Numbered from the stretch's first letter, positions 50,518-59,681 are shown. The stretch is DNA of 64,000 bases from Georgenia sp. EYE_87 (GCF_023148685.1 NZ_JAHXNL010000007.1:1-64000), one strand, 5' to 3'. The notes: a model not told the origin generated them from the letters alone. Made by a program: numbers and translations.

Positions 50518-52214
50518 GCAGGACTCCTTAAGGGTGCGGACGCCCGGGCCAGGCCCGAGCGTTGGATGATCGAGGTGGTGGAGCGCCCGCCGAGGTACGG
50601 CAGCAGGACCACCCGCCCGCCGTGGAGTCGGACGACCTCCGACTCCGGCAGCGGCGCGCCGCCGTAGTCGCCGCCCTTGGCCCAGACGTCCGGGCGCAGC
50701 CGGTCGAGGACCGCACGGGGGTCGTCCTCGTCGAAGACGACGACGGCGTCCACACAGTCGAGCGCGGCCAGGACCCGGGCACGGTCGGGCGCGGGCACGA
50801 CCGGCCGGCCGGGGCCCTTGAGCCGGGTGACGGACGCGTCGGAGTTCATGACGACGACGAGGTGGTCACCGAGCCGGCGAGCCGCCTGCAGGGTGGCGAC
50901 GTGGCCGGCGTGGACGATGTCGAAGCAGCCGCCGGTGGCCACGAGCGTTCCGCCGTCGGCGCGGAGCCGGGCGGTGAGCCGGTCGAGCGCGCTGGGGTCC
51001 TCGCTCCACGGGCGGCCGGGCCGGGCCTGGCCGGCGCCGACCGCGCGGGCCGGGTCCGGGGCACGGTCGGCGTCCTGAGCACGATCGACCTCCTTGGCAC
51101 GGCGGGCGTCCGGGACACCGCCGGCCTCGTCGCGCCCGGCGTCGCCGCTACCCGTGCCCGCGGCAGTACGGGCGGTGCGGTGGCGGAACCCCTCGGCCCC
51201 GCCGGCCGCCACCCAGGCGGATGCGTCGGCGACGGCGAGCTCCACCGCCTCCGGCACCAACGCCCCGCCGGCCAGGGCGACGGTGCAGCTCGCGGCAAAC
51301 TGGTCGCCCGCGCCGCAGGGGTCACCGTCGGCCGCGACGGCGGGGAAGAACGCTGCCTCCGCGCCGGATCGCGCCAGGTAGGCACCTGCAGCGCCGGCGG
51401 TCACGCACACGGCGGCGGCCTGCCAGCGGCGGACCAGGTCGGCGGCGACCACGTCCGGCGGCGCGTCGGCCGCGACCGCGGACGCCGCCTCGAACCCACT
51501 CGCCCCTGCTGCCTCCGCGCCGGCCGCATCTGTCAGGGCTGCGGCTGTCGGGGCTGCCCCCGCCCCTGCTGCCCCCGCCCCTGTCGCACCCGCTCCGGCC
51601 GTACCGACCCCGGACGCAGCGGCCCGGGCCATGGCTGCGTGGGCCTCGGCAGCGTTCGGCGTCACGAGCGCCGCGCCGGGCACGGGCGGCCCGCCGCGCG
51701 GGTGCGGGTCCCAGACCAGCCGAGTGGACCGGGCGGCGTCCGCGAGCAGGGCGCGCAGCGCGGGGTCGCGGGTGACGCCCGCGCCGTAGTCGGAGACGAG
51801 CACGGCATCGGCGCCGGCGAGAACCGCCGAGACCTCCGCCGTCGCGACCGGGCCCGGGGTTCCCGGTCCGCCGTCGTCCACGCGCACCAGAGACTGGCCG
51901 CTGCTGCGCACGCGCGTCTTGGTGCGCGTCCCGCCCTCGTGCGGCAGCGCCACCAGGGTGAGTGCGCGGCGGAGCTGGGCGGCCAGGCGCTGGCCCGGTC
52001 CGTCGTCGGCCACGGGCGCGACCAGGGTCACCCGGGCGCCGCCCGCCGCGCACAGCAGCGCGGCCAGGCCCGCCCCGCCGGGGCTCTCCCGGGTACCGGT
52101 GACGTCCACGACCGGCACCGGGGCGTCCGGACTGAGCCGCTCGACGCGGCCGTCGACGTCGCGGTCCAGGACGACGTCGCCGACCACCACGACGTGCGGC
52201 ACCTGGCGGCTCAT
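50514..52214 (-). CDS. hldE: Bifunctional heptose-7-phosphate kinase / heptose-1-phosphate nucleotidyltransferase (HldE-like), operon gene 7
   Basis: A 566-residue fusion. The N-terminal PfkB-type kinase (about 1-345) has VVVGDVVLDRDVDGRVERLSP, SPGGAGLAALLCAAGG and the catalytic DPCGAGDQFAAS. The C-terminal cytidylyltransferase-fold domain (about 425-560) has GGCFDIVHAGHVATL (HxGH) and GGRSTTSIIQ. HldE makes D-glycero-beta-D-manno-heptose 1,7-bisphosphate and, after GmhB, ADP-heptose. Odd features: a ~60-residue Ala/Gly/Thr-rich insert in the kinase (near 205-255) and an Asp/Arg-rich linker (near 360-420). 4-base overlaps on both sides. Confidence 0.9.
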   Translation of the reverse strand: MSRQVPHVVVVGDVVLDRDVDGRVERLSPDAPVPVVDVTGTRESPGGAGLAALLCAAGGARVTLVAPVADDGPGQRLAAQLRRALTLVALPHEGGTRTKTRVRSSGQSLVRVDDGGPGTPGPVATAEVSAVLAGADAVLVSDYGAGVTRDPALRALLADAARSTRLVWDPHPRGGPPVPGAALVTPNAAEAHAAMARAAASGVGTAGAGATGAGAAGAGAAPTAAALTDAAGAEAAGASGFEAASAVAADAPPDVVAADLVRRWQAAAVCVTAGAAGAYLARSGAEAAFFPAVAADGDPCGAGDQFAASCTVALAGGALVPEAVELAVADASAWVAAGGAEGFRHRTARTAAGTGSGDAGRDEAGGVPDARRAKEVDRAQDADRAPDPARAVGAGQARPGRPWSEDPSALDRLTARLRADGGTLVATGGCFDIVHAGHVATLQAARRLGDHLVVVMNSDASVTRLKGPGRPVVPAPDRARVLAALDCVDAVVVFDEDDPRAVLDRLRPDVWAKGGDYGGAPLPESEVVRLHGGRVVLLPYLGGRSTTSIIQRSGLARASAPLRSPA

Positions 52215-52918
52215 GCGGTCCGCCGCAGGGGATCGGGCGCGGCGCGGACCGGCGAGGCGTGCGGCGAGGCGTGCCCCGCAGGGCCCAGGGCGAGCGGTCC
52301 GGGGCCCGGGTCGTTGGCGAGAGCTGCACCTGCGGAGAGGTTCGCGAGCTCGGCGTCCAGGACGGCGCACAGGGCATGGATCGCGACCAGGTGGACGGCC
52401 TGGACGGCGGCGGTGGAGGGCGCGTCGACGCACAGGGCGTCGTCGCTGCGTTCCTGGAGCGGGTTGGGTCCGCGCCCGGTCAACGCCCACACGTGCATGC
52501 CGATCTCGCGGCCGCGCTCCGCGGCGCGCACCACGTTCGGGCTCTTCCCCGAGGTCGAGAGGAGGACGAGCACGTCACCGGGCCGCCCGTGCCCCTCGAC
52601 CTGCCGGGCGAACATCTCGTCGATGCCGTAGTCGTTGACGATGGCCGTGACCGACGAGCTCTCCGCGCACAGCGAGATGGCGGAGAAGGGTCGGCGCTCC
52701 GCCAGGAAGCGGCCGACCAGCTCCGAGGTCAGGTGCTGGGCCTCCGCGGCGCTCCCGCCGTTCCCGGCGGCGAGGAGCCGGCCGCCGTCGAGCAGGCGCT
52801 CCGCCAGGGTGCGGCCCCACCGCGCGACGGTGCCGGACTCGCACCGCAGCGCGGCCAACGCGGCATGGAGCTCGCGCTCGTGGTCCTCGATCCAGTCGAG
52901 AGCGTTCAGGGCGTTCAT
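52211..52918 (-). CDS. gmhA: SIS-domain phosphoheptose isomerase (GmhA-like), operon gene 6
   Basis: A 235-residue isomerase. The SIS domain shows GGRLLAAGNGGSAAEAQHLTSELVGRF, SSSVTAIVNDYGIDEMFARQV and LVLLSTSGKSPNVVRA, which are GmhA signatures (sedoheptulose 7-phosphate to D-glycero-D-manno-heptose 7-phosphate). VHLVAIHALCAVLD near the end is also conserved. The last ~38 residues (GAALANDPGPG and onwards) are a Pro/Ala tail not seen in E. coli GmhA. ATG 52918 overlaps the GT4 stop; its own stop overlaps hldE. Confidence 0.9.
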   Translation of the reverse strand: MNALNALDWIEDHERELHAALAALRCESGTVARWGRTLAERLLDGGRLLAAGNGGSAAEAQHLTSELVGRFLAERRPFSAISLCAESSSVTAIVNDYGIDEMFARQVEGHGRPGDVLVLLSTSGKSPNVVRAAERGREIGMHVWALTGRGPNPLQERSDDALCVDAPSTAAVQAVHLVAIHALCAVLDAELANLSAGAALANDPGPGPLALGPAGHASPHASPVRAAPDPLRRTA

Positions 52919-54156
52919 GCCGTCGCCTCCTTCAGCGCGGGGTCGGTGGCGGTCTCGTAGGCGGCGAGGGTCCCGGCCGCCACCGTGGCCCAGGAGAACC
53001 GGTCCAGGGCGCGGCGCCGGGCGGCGACGCCGAAGCGGCGGCGCAGGTCCGGGTCGCCGAGCAGGGTCGTGAGCGCGCCGGCGAGGGCGGCGGCGTCGCG
53101 GGGCGGGACGAGGAGCCCGGTCTCGCCGTCGGACACGCTGTCGAGCAGCCCGCCGACGGCGGAGCCGACGAGCGGTCGCCCGCACGCGGCGGCCTCCAGC
53201 GGGACGATCCCGAACGGCTCGTACCAGGGCGTGGCGACGACGACGTCGGCGTCCCGGATCAGCGCCGGCATGTTGCCGCGGGCCACCGACCCGAGGAACC
53301 GCACCTGGTCAGTCACGCCCAGCCTCGCGGCCAGGGCGCGCAGGCGCCGGACCTCTGGGTCGCCGTCGACCTCGGCCGCCGAGGGGCCGCCCGCGACCAC
53401 CAGCTCCGCGTCGGGCAGCGCGGGGAGCGCCTCGACGACGGTCGCGATGCCCTTGCGGGGGACGAGCCGGCCCACCGACAGCAGCCGGTACGGCCGACGC
53501 CGGGGCCCCGCCGGGCCGGGGCGGTCACCCGCCCCGGCGGGGTCGCCGTCGCCGGGGGTGAAGTGCTCGACGTCCACCCCGCAGGGCACCACCCGCACGC
53601 TGCTCTCCGGGACGCCGAGGCGCCGCAGCTCGGTCACCTCGTCGCTGCAGGTGGCGACGACAAGGTCGACGGCCCGGCCGATGCGGCGCTCGTCGCGGAT
53701 CCGGCCGGGCGGGGAGGTGTCCGCGGCGCCCTGGTGACGCCGCTTGACCGTGCCCAGCGCGTGGTAGGTGTGCACCGTCGGCACCGGGACGGTGCGGGCG
53801 GCCTCGAGGACCGCCAGGCCGGACATCCAGAAGTGGGAGTGGACCACGTCGGGCCGGCCGCGGAGCGTCCAGGTGCGCGCGAGCCACCGGCCGAAGGCGG
53901 GCATGAACGGGGCGAGCTCGTCCTTCGGCAGGGGGACGGGTGGCCCGGCGGGGACGTGCACGACGGTGACCCGCTCGTGCATCGGCACCCGCTCCGGCAG
54001 GTCGGCGCGGTCGCGGCGGGTGTAAACCTCGACCTCGTGCCCGTCCTCGGCGAGGGCGGTGGCGAGCGCGGCGACGTGCACGTTCTGCCCGCCGGCGTCC
54101 ACCCCGCCGAGCACGGCGAGCGGGCTCGCGTGCTCGGAGACCATGGCGATCCTCAT
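52915..54156 (-). CDS. Family 4 glycosyltransferase, operon gene 5
   Basis: A 413-residue GT-B retaining enzyme. RIAMVSEHASPLAVLGGVDAGGQNVHVAALA is the typical N-terminus of actinobacterial GT4 proteins; HSHFWMSGLAVLEAA, LLSVGRLVPRKGIATVVEAL and the E-x7-E motif in WYEPFGIVPLEAAACGRP are present. The donor is unknown; the operon suggests it adds a sugar in the same glycan as the heptosyltransferases. ATGA overlaps on both sides. Confidence 0.9.
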   Translation of the reverse strand: MRIAMVSEHASPLAVLGGVDAGGQNVHVAALATALAEDGHEVEVYTRRDRADLPERVPMHERVTVVHVPAGPPVPLPKDELAPFMPAFGRWLARTWTLRGRPDVVHSHFWMSGLAVLEAARTVPVPTVHTYHALGTVKRRHQGAADTSPPGRIRDERRIGRAVDLVVATCSDEVTELRRLGVPESSVRVVPCGVDVEHFTPGDGDPAGAGDRPGPAGPRRRPYRLLSVGRLVPRKGIATVVEALPALPDAELVVAGGPSAAEVDGDPEVRRLRALAARLGVTDQVRFLGSVARGNMPALIRDADVVVATPWYEPFGIVPLEAAACGRPLVGSAVGGLLDSVSDGETGLLVPPRDAAALAGALTTLLGDPDLRRRFGVAARRRALDRFSWATVAAGTLAAYETATDPALKEATA

Positions 54157-55112
54157 CGATCTACCTCCTTCAGCAGCTGCTGCCAGTCGGCGAGGAACCG
54201 GTCCAGGCCGAAGCGGTCCAGTGCGTGCGCGCGTGCGGCCTGCCCCCGCGCACGGGCCTCGTCGGGGTCCTGGAGCCACCGCCTGGCGGTGGCGACCAGG
54301 ACGTCGGGGTCGGAGCTGACCACCCCGGCGTCGTCGGGGACCGCCTCGGGGGCGGCGGTGGTGGCGAGCGCGAGCACCGGCATCCCGAGGGTCATGGCCT
54401 CGAGCAGGGACAGCCCGAGCGACGTCCACCGGTAGGGGTGGAGGTATGCGCGGTGCCGCGCGAGCAGGTCGTGCATCCGGTCCTGCGGGACGTCCTCGTG
54501 CAGGTGCCCGGCCAGGTGCGGGGCGCGCTCCTGAAGCGCCGCCATGCCCATGCCGTGCACGGCGACCGGCAGCTCGTCCGCGATCCGCAGCAGCACGTCC
54601 GTGCCGGCCACCCGCCAGCGGCGCACCGGCTCGTTGACCACCACCCCGAGCCGCTCCTCGGTGCCGGTGTACCGGTAGCCCGGGTCGACCAGGCCGTGGT
54701 CGATCACGGTGGTGGGCGCTGCGCCGCAGTCCCACATGAGGGCGTTGAAGGCGGTGACGTGCACGACCGGGATGTCGGAGCGGTCCGCCAGCGGGTGCCG
54801 GGTGGCCGGTGCCGGCCCGGCGGGGGTGTTGTGCTCGACGTAGACCGCCGGGACGTCGGCGCCGGCCCGCAGCCCGGTCCACTCGCGGAGCAGGTCGATC
54901 TCGTGGGGGCGCTGGAGGACGACGACGTCGCAGCCCTCCTCCCGCAGCTGGGCCGGGGTGAGCTCGCGCGCGGCGGCGGGCCAGGTCCAGGTGCGCGCCC
55001 GGCCGAGCCCGTCCGGCCCGCGGTCGGGCAGGACCGGGATCAGGTACTCGTCCGGGCCGTGCACGAACGGGGTGAGCCAGGAGCCGTGGACGTGCCAGAT
55101 GAGGATCCTCAT
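54153..55112 (-). CDS. Glycosyltransferase (GT-B fold), operon gene 4
   Basis: A 319-residue GT-B-like protein. RILIWHVHGSWLTPFVHGPD starts it, then DVVVLQRPHEIDLLREWTGL, VYVEHNTPAGPAPAT, and the donor-site block HRAYLHPYRWTSLGLSLLEAMTLGMPVLA with the conserved Glu. It belongs near GT4/GT1-type families; a precise family is not certain. Cotranslated with its neighbours through 4-base overlaps. Confidence 0.84.
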   Translation of the reverse strand: MRILIWHVHGSWLTPFVHGPDEYLIPVLPDRGPDGLGRARTWTWPAAARELTPAQLREEGCDVVVLQRPHEIDLLREWTGLRAGADVPAVYVEHNTPAGPAPATRHPLADRSDIPVVHVTAFNALMWDCGAAPTTVIDHGLVDPGYRYTGTEERLGVVVNEPVRRWRVAGTDVLLRIADELPVAVHGMGMAALQERAPHLAGHLHEDVPQDRMHDLLARHRAYLHPYRWTSLGLSLLEAMTLGMPVLALATTAAPEAVPDDAGVVSSDPDVLVATARRWLQDPDEARARGQAARAHALDRFGLDRFLADWQQLLKEVDR

Positions 55113-56209
55113 GCGTGCACCTCCGCCGGGGCGAGCGTGCGCACGGCGCGGACGACGTCGGCCGGCGGCACCCCCGTCAGGCACGGGTGGCCCGGGACGG
55201 GGCACTCGCGGGCGCGGGTGTCGCGGCACGGCGCGTGCTGGTCGCCGAGCACCACGGCCGGGACGCCGTACGGCGCCCACCGTTCGGCCGGGACCACGGG
55301 GGAGAACAGGGAGACCACCGAGGTGCCGACCGCCGCGGCGAGGTGGGCGGGACCGGTGTTGCCGACTACGACGCACGCGGCGCCGTCGAGCACCGCGGCG
55401 AGCTCGGCGAGGTCGGTGCGTCCGGCCAGGTCGACGACGCGGCCCGGCCCGTCGTCGGCCGGGCCCACCGATTCGTGGGCCGGGCTGGGCATGATGCCGG
55501 CGGGGCCGGCCACGTCGTCGGTCGGGCCCGAGACGACGGACGCGAGCTCGCGCTCGCCCGGCCCGCCGGTGACCACGACCGGCCACCCGTCCTCCCGCAG
55601 TGCCGCGACGACGGCGCGCGCGTGCCCGGCGGTCATGGCGCGGGCGGGCACCGACGCGCCGGGGTGGACGACGACGTAGGGCCGGTCCGGCACGAGCGCG
55701 GGGGCCGGCGGGAGGGGCCGGCGCAGGGCGAGTCGTCCGTCGTCGCCGGCCGGCAGGTCCGCGCCGGTGGCGCGGACGAGGTCCAGGGCCGCCTCCACCT
55801 CGTGCAGCCCGTCGGGCCGCCGGTGGCGTACGTCGAGCAACGAGCCGGGGTAGTCGACGCTGGTCGCGGCGACGTAGGGAATGCCGGCCATCCGGGCCAG
55901 CAGCGCCATCGGCAGCGGGCTCTGGTGGAAGGAGGTGAAAATGACGCACCGGTCGTAGCAGCGCTGCGCGAGCAGGGCGACCAACCTCTGGAGCTGGGCA
56001 GGGTCGGCCGGCGGTGGGACGTAGCCGGACCACGGGACCTCGGCCACGAGCACGCCGTCGACACCAGGGAGCAGGCGCGCCGCGCCCTGACCCGACGGGC
56101 TGACCAGCAGGTCGAGGTGGTCGGCGGAGGTGGCCAGCGCGCGCAGCGCCGGTCCGGCCAGCAGGACGTCGCCGTCGTTGTCGAGCCGGACGCCCAGCAC
56201 GCGGCTCAT
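55109..56209 (-). CDS. Family 9 glycosyltransferase (heptosyltransferase-like), operon gene 3
   Basis: A 366-residue GT9 enzyme: VLGVRLDNDGDVLLAGPALRAL (with DNDGD in place of the usual GD), FTSFHQSPLPMALLARMAGIP, YVVVHPGASVPARAM and VVGNTGPAHLAAAVGTSVVSLFSPVVP. Cys-rich C-terminal loop (APCRDTRARECPVPGHPCL) is common in GT9 of actinobacteria. It is the second heptosyltransferase-type enzyme of the operon, so two heptoses or two linkages may be made. 4-base overlaps on both sides. Confidence 0.88.
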   Translation of the reverse strand: MSRVLGVRLDNDGDVLLAGPALRALATSADHLDLLVSPSGQGAARLLPGVDGVLVAEVPWSGYVPPPADPAQLQRLVALLAQRCYDRCVIFTSFHQSPLPMALLARMAGIPYVAATSVDYPGSLLDVRHRRPDGLHEVEAALDLVRATGADLPAGDDGRLALRRPLPPAPALVPDRPYVVVHPGASVPARAMTAGHARAVVAALREDGWPVVVTGGPGERELASVVSGPTDDVAGPAGIMPSPAHESVGPADDGPGRVVDLAGRTDLAELAAVLDGAACVVVGNTGPAHLAAAVGTSVVSLFSPVVPAERWAPYGVPAVVLGDQHAPCRDTRARECPVPGHPCLTGVPPADVVRAVRTLAPAEVHA

Positions 56210-57990
56210 CCCACGACCGCCAGGGGCCGGACCGGCCGGGCACCGTCGTCCGCGCGGGGTACGCCGTCGTCGGGCGCCCCGGGCGCTGCAGCGAGCAGCA
56301 GCTCCACCGCGGCGGCGAGGTCCGGAGCCACCACGTCGGCGGCGGCGATCTCCTCGGGCCGGGTGCGCGACGTCGGGACCAGTACCGCGCGGGCGCCGGC
56401 CACGCGGGCGGCGTCGACGTCGGCGCCGATGTCGCCCACCACGGCGCACTCGTACGGCGCCACGCCCAGCGCGGCGGCCGCACGCAGCACCATGAGCGGT
56501 CCGGGCTTGCGGCAGGCGCAGCCGTCCTCGGGACCGTGGGGGCAGTGCTGCACGGTGTCCAGCCCGCCGACCTCGGCACGCACCCGCTCGTTGACCGCGG
56601 CGACGTCGTCCTCGGTGAGCAGCCCGCGCGCGACCCCGGACTGGTTGGTCACCAGCCCGGTGCGCAGACCCGCGGCGCGGACGCGGCGCAGCGCCTCGAG
56701 GGCGCCGTCGACGAGCCGCACGCGGTCGGGGTCGCCGTTGTAGGGGACGTCGTGGACGAGGGTGTCGTCGCGGTCGAGAAGGACGGCGCGCAGCGGCGGC
56801 GGCCAGGCGGCGACGCCGGCCCGGTAGTCCAGCGCGCCGCGACCCCGGTGCCACACCGCCAGCCAGGGGATCACCACGCTGGTGGCCGCCATGCGGCCCC
56901 ACTCGGACAGCCACCCGTCCTGGCCAGGGTGCGGCCCCGGCGCGATGCGCCGTCGGGCGAAGTCGGCGGTCAGGGCCGCCCAGGCGGCGGCCGCGATGAC
57001 AGCGGATGCTGTCGAGCGCAGCGCCGGCGGGTGCGGTCGCGCAGGCGGGTGGTGCGGCGCGGGCGGGCGGTGCAGGGCAGATAAGTGGTGCTGGGCAGAT
57101 GAAGTCGTCCCGAGCGCACTTGTCGGGCCCAGGATCACTTTCTCGCCCTTGGTGTCCAGGTAGGCCCCTGCAGCGAGCGCAGCGACACCGGCCGCGACCG
57201 TGGCGACGTGCCAGCGGAAGCGCCCGCGTCCCGTCTCGGCCTCCCGCCGCCAGCCTGGCCCGTGGAGGGCGTGCATGAGCGCGTCGGAGCGTGCGCCCGC
57301 CTGCATGCGCAGGCTCACCGACCAGTCGGCCGGGCGGGCGGGGTGCACGATCGAGCGGGCGCCGCGCTCGAGGCGCCAGCCGGCCCGCCGCACCCGCAGG
57401 GCGAGATCGGCGTCCTCCCGGTAGGCGCGCGGGAACCGCTCGTCGAAGCCGGCCACGGCGGCCAGGGCGGCGCGCCGGTAGGCCATGTCCGCCGTCGCCC
57501 ACCGGGCGGTCTCGAGGCCGGCGGTGTTGCGCTCCCAGTCGGTGGGCCGCCGGTGCGCCGGCAGCGGCACGTGGATGCGGCCCTGGTTCCCGCCGACGTC
57601 GTCGCCGGCGGCGGCCAGGTCGGCGCCGAGGCGGCGGGACCAGTCGCGGGGGAGGAGGACATCGTCGTCGAGGAAGGCCACCCAATCGGCGGACACCGAG
57701 CGCCAGCCGGCGTTGCGGGCCGCGGCGGGGCCCCGGCCGCCGGAGCGGACGACCCGCACCGGCCACGGCAGCTGAGGCACGTCGAGCGCCGGCGGGACGC
57801 CGGTGGCGGCCGCCGGGCCGCCCGGGGGCACCGGGGCGGCGTCGAGGGGCCGGTCGTCGACGAGCACCACCTCGGCGGGCGCCACGTGCCCCGGGTCGCG
57901 GGCCTGGGCGGCGAGGGAGTCCAGCAGCACCCGCAGCGACGGCCGCCCGATCGTGGGGACCACGACGGCGTAGCCCGGCGCGGCGGTCAC
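56206..57990 (-). CDS. Fusion of a GT2 glycosyltransferase and a GmhB-like heptose-bisphosphate phosphatase, operon gene 2
   Basis: A 594-residue fusion. The N-terminal GT2 domain (about 1-270): YAVVVPTIGRPSLRVLLDSL, VSADWVAFLDDDVLLP (metal site), GFDERFPRAYREDADLALRV. A middle part holds two or three hydrophobic helices (about 275-295, 335-350, 375-390). The C-terminal HAD-IIIA domain (about 405-575): LLDRDDTLV (catalytic Asp pair), LVTNQSG, the GmhB zinc loop CPHGPEDGCACRKP, and VGDIGADVDAARVAG. The HAD part should remove the 7-phosphate between HldE's two reactions. GTG 57990 overlaps the carbamoyltransferase stop (GTGA). Confidence 0.88.
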   Translation of the reverse strand: MTAAPGYAVVVPTIGRPSLRVLLDSLAAQARDPGHVAPAEVVLVDDRPLDAAPVPPGGPAAATGVPPALDVPQLPWPVRVVRSGGRGPAAARNAGWRSVSADWVAFLDDDVLLPRDWSRRLGADLAAAGDDVGGNQGRIHVPLPAHRRPTDWERNTAGLETARWATADMAYRRAALAAVAGFDERFPRAYREDADLALRVRRAGWRLERGARSIVHPARPADWSVSLRMQAGARSDALMHALHGPGWRREAETGRGRFRWHVATVAAGVAALAAGAYLDTKGEKVILGPTSALGTTSSAQHHLSALHRPPAPHHPPARPHPPALRSTASAVIAAAAWAALTADFARRRIAPGPHPGQDGWLSEWGRMAATSVVIPWLAVWHRGRGALDYRAGVAAWPPPLRAVLLDRDDTLVHDVPYNGDPDRVRLVDGALEALRRVRAAGLRTGLVTNQSGVARGLLTEDDVAAVNERVRAEVGGLDTVQHCPHGPEDGCACRKPGPLMVLRAAAALGVAPYECAVVGDIGADVDAARVAGARAVLVPTSRTRPEEIAAADVVAPDLAAAVELLLAAAPGAPDDGVPRADDGARPVRPLAVVG

Positions 57991-59681
57991 AGCGCGACCC
58001 CGGCCGCCTCGTGGACGCGCTCCGCACCGGCGAACATCATCGACCGGCGCACCAGGTGCGGTCCCACGACCAGGACGTCCACGGGGGCGGAGCCGAAGAG
58101 CTCGAGGGCGTCGCGCGGGTCGTCGACCATGGGCCGCCCGGCCGTGTTGAGCGAGGTGTTGACCACCACGGGCAGGCCGGTGCGGCGGTGGAAGGCCTGG
58201 ATCATCGCCCCCAGCCGCGGCTGGGTGGCCGGGTCGACGGTCTGGATGCGGGCGGTGCCGTCCACGTGCACGACGGCGGGGATCCGGTCCCGCCAGACCG
58301 GGGCGACGTCGTGGACGAAGAGCATGTACGGGCTCGGCACCGGCCCGCCCGAGAAGATCTCCGCGGCGTGGTCGGCGAGCACCATGGGTGCGACCGGCCG
58401 GAACTGCTCGCGTCCCTTGACGTCGTTGAGCCGCTCCAGGTTCGCCGCCACGCCGGGGTTGGCGAGGAGCGAGCGCTGACCGAGCGCCCGGGGCCCGAAC
58501 TCGCTGCGGCCGTCGAACCAGGCGACGACGCCGTTGTGGGCCAGCACCTCGGCGACCTGCTCGTCGAGGTCGTCCGGGGTCGTGAACGGCACGGCCGCAC
58601 CGCGCAGCCAGGAGGCGAGCTCGTCGTCGGACCACTGGCGGCCCAGCGCTGCCGACGGCATCGGTGCGGTGGTCTCACCCCGGTCCGCGGCCGCCTGGAG
58701 CGCCGCGCCGAGGGCGGTTCCGGCGTCGCCCGCCGCGGGCTGGACCCAGACCTCCTCGAACGGGGTCTCGCGCCAGATGCGGGAGTTCGCCACGCAGTTC
58801 AGGGCGGTGCCGCCGGCCATGGTGAGGACGCGGTCGCCGGTGCGCTCGTGCAGCCACCGGGCGAGATCGACGAGGACCTCCTCGAGCCGGGCCTGGACCG
58901 AGCAGGCGAGGTCGGCGTGGGCGCCCCGCCAGGCCTCCTCGTCGAGACGGGCGTCGCGGTCGCGTGCGGGCGACCACCGCGACCAGTCCGGGACGGGCGC
59001 CTCGAAGCCGCCGTCGTCCGTGGCCCGGATCGTCTCGCGCAGCTCCTCCAGGTGGCGCGGCTCGCCGTAGGACGCCAGGGCCATGACCTTGTACTCGTCG
59101 GAGGAGCGCAGGAAGCCGAGGTGCTCGGTGAGGGACTCGTAGAGCAGGCCGAGCGAGTGCGGGAGGTCCTGGGTTGCGAGGACCTCGAGGGAGCCGCCGG
59201 TGTAGCGGCCCGAGAGGTGGGAGGCGTGCTCGCCACGCCCGTCGAGGACCAGGACGCTGCTGCGCTCGTGGGGTGAGGCCAGCGCGCCCGACGCCGCGTG
59301 CGCGACGTGGTGAGGGACGAAGCGGACCTTCTCCGGGTCGAGGCCGGGCAGCGCCGCGGCGAGGAACTGCGGGGCCCGCCGCGCGTAGGTCTGGCGCAGG
59401 TCGTCCCACGGGTCGACCAGGCCCAGCTGGTCGACGGGCCGGGCGAGCGCCGGGTCGTAGGAGTAGGCGACGACGTCGAGGTCCGCCGGGGTCAGCCCCG
59501 CCTCCTTGAGGCACCACCGCATCGACAGCTCCGGCAGCTCCCACGCCGCGAAGGGCACCGGGCGCTTGCCGTGCTTGCGCCGGGAGAACCGCTCCTCCTC
59601 GGCGGCGGCGACGACCCGACCGTCGATCACCAGCGCGGCGGAGGGATCGTGGAACAGGGCGTTGACACCGAGGATGCGCAT
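57987..59681 (-). CDS. Carbamoyltransferase (NodU/CmcH family), operon gene 1
   Basis: A 564-residue O-carbamoyltransferase. The Kae1-like N-terminal domain has RILGVNALFHDPSAALVIDG, VPHHVAHAASGALASP (metal-binding His) and DEYKVMALASYGEP; LTMAGGTALNCVANSRI follows; the C-terminal domain has DGRSEFGPRALGQRSLLANP. The family transfers a carbamoyl group from carbamoyl phosphate to a sugar or antibiotic hydroxyl. As first gene of the heptose operon it may carbamoylate the heptose-containing product. I chose ATG 59681; the open frame to 59855 runs into the divergent regulatory region. Confidence 0.92.
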   Translation of the reverse strand: MRILGVNALFHDPSAALVIDGRVVAAAEEERFSRRKHGKRPVPFAAWELPELSMRWCLKEAGLTPADLDVVAYSYDPALARPVDQLGLVDPWDDLRQTYARRAPQFLAAALPGLDPEKVRFVPHHVAHAASGALASPHERSSVLVLDGRGEHASHLSGRYTGGSLEVLATQDLPHSLGLLYESLTEHLGFLRSSDEYKVMALASYGEPRHLEELRETIRATDDGGFEAPVPDWSRWSPARDRDARLDEEAWRGAHADLACSVQARLEEVLVDLARWLHERTGDRVLTMAGGTALNCVANSRIWRETPFEEVWVQPAAGDAGTALGAALQAAADRGETTAPMPSAALGRQWSDDELASWLRGAAVPFTTPDDLDEQVAEVLAHNGVVAWFDGRSEFGPRALGQRSLLANPGVAANLERLNDVKGREQFRPVAPMVLADHAAEIFSGGPVPSPYMLFVHDVAPVWRDRIPAVVHVDGTARIQTVDPATQPRLGAMIQAFHRRTGLPVVVNTSLNTAGRPMVDDPRDALELFGSAPVDVLVVGPHLVRRSMMFAGAERVHEAAGVAL

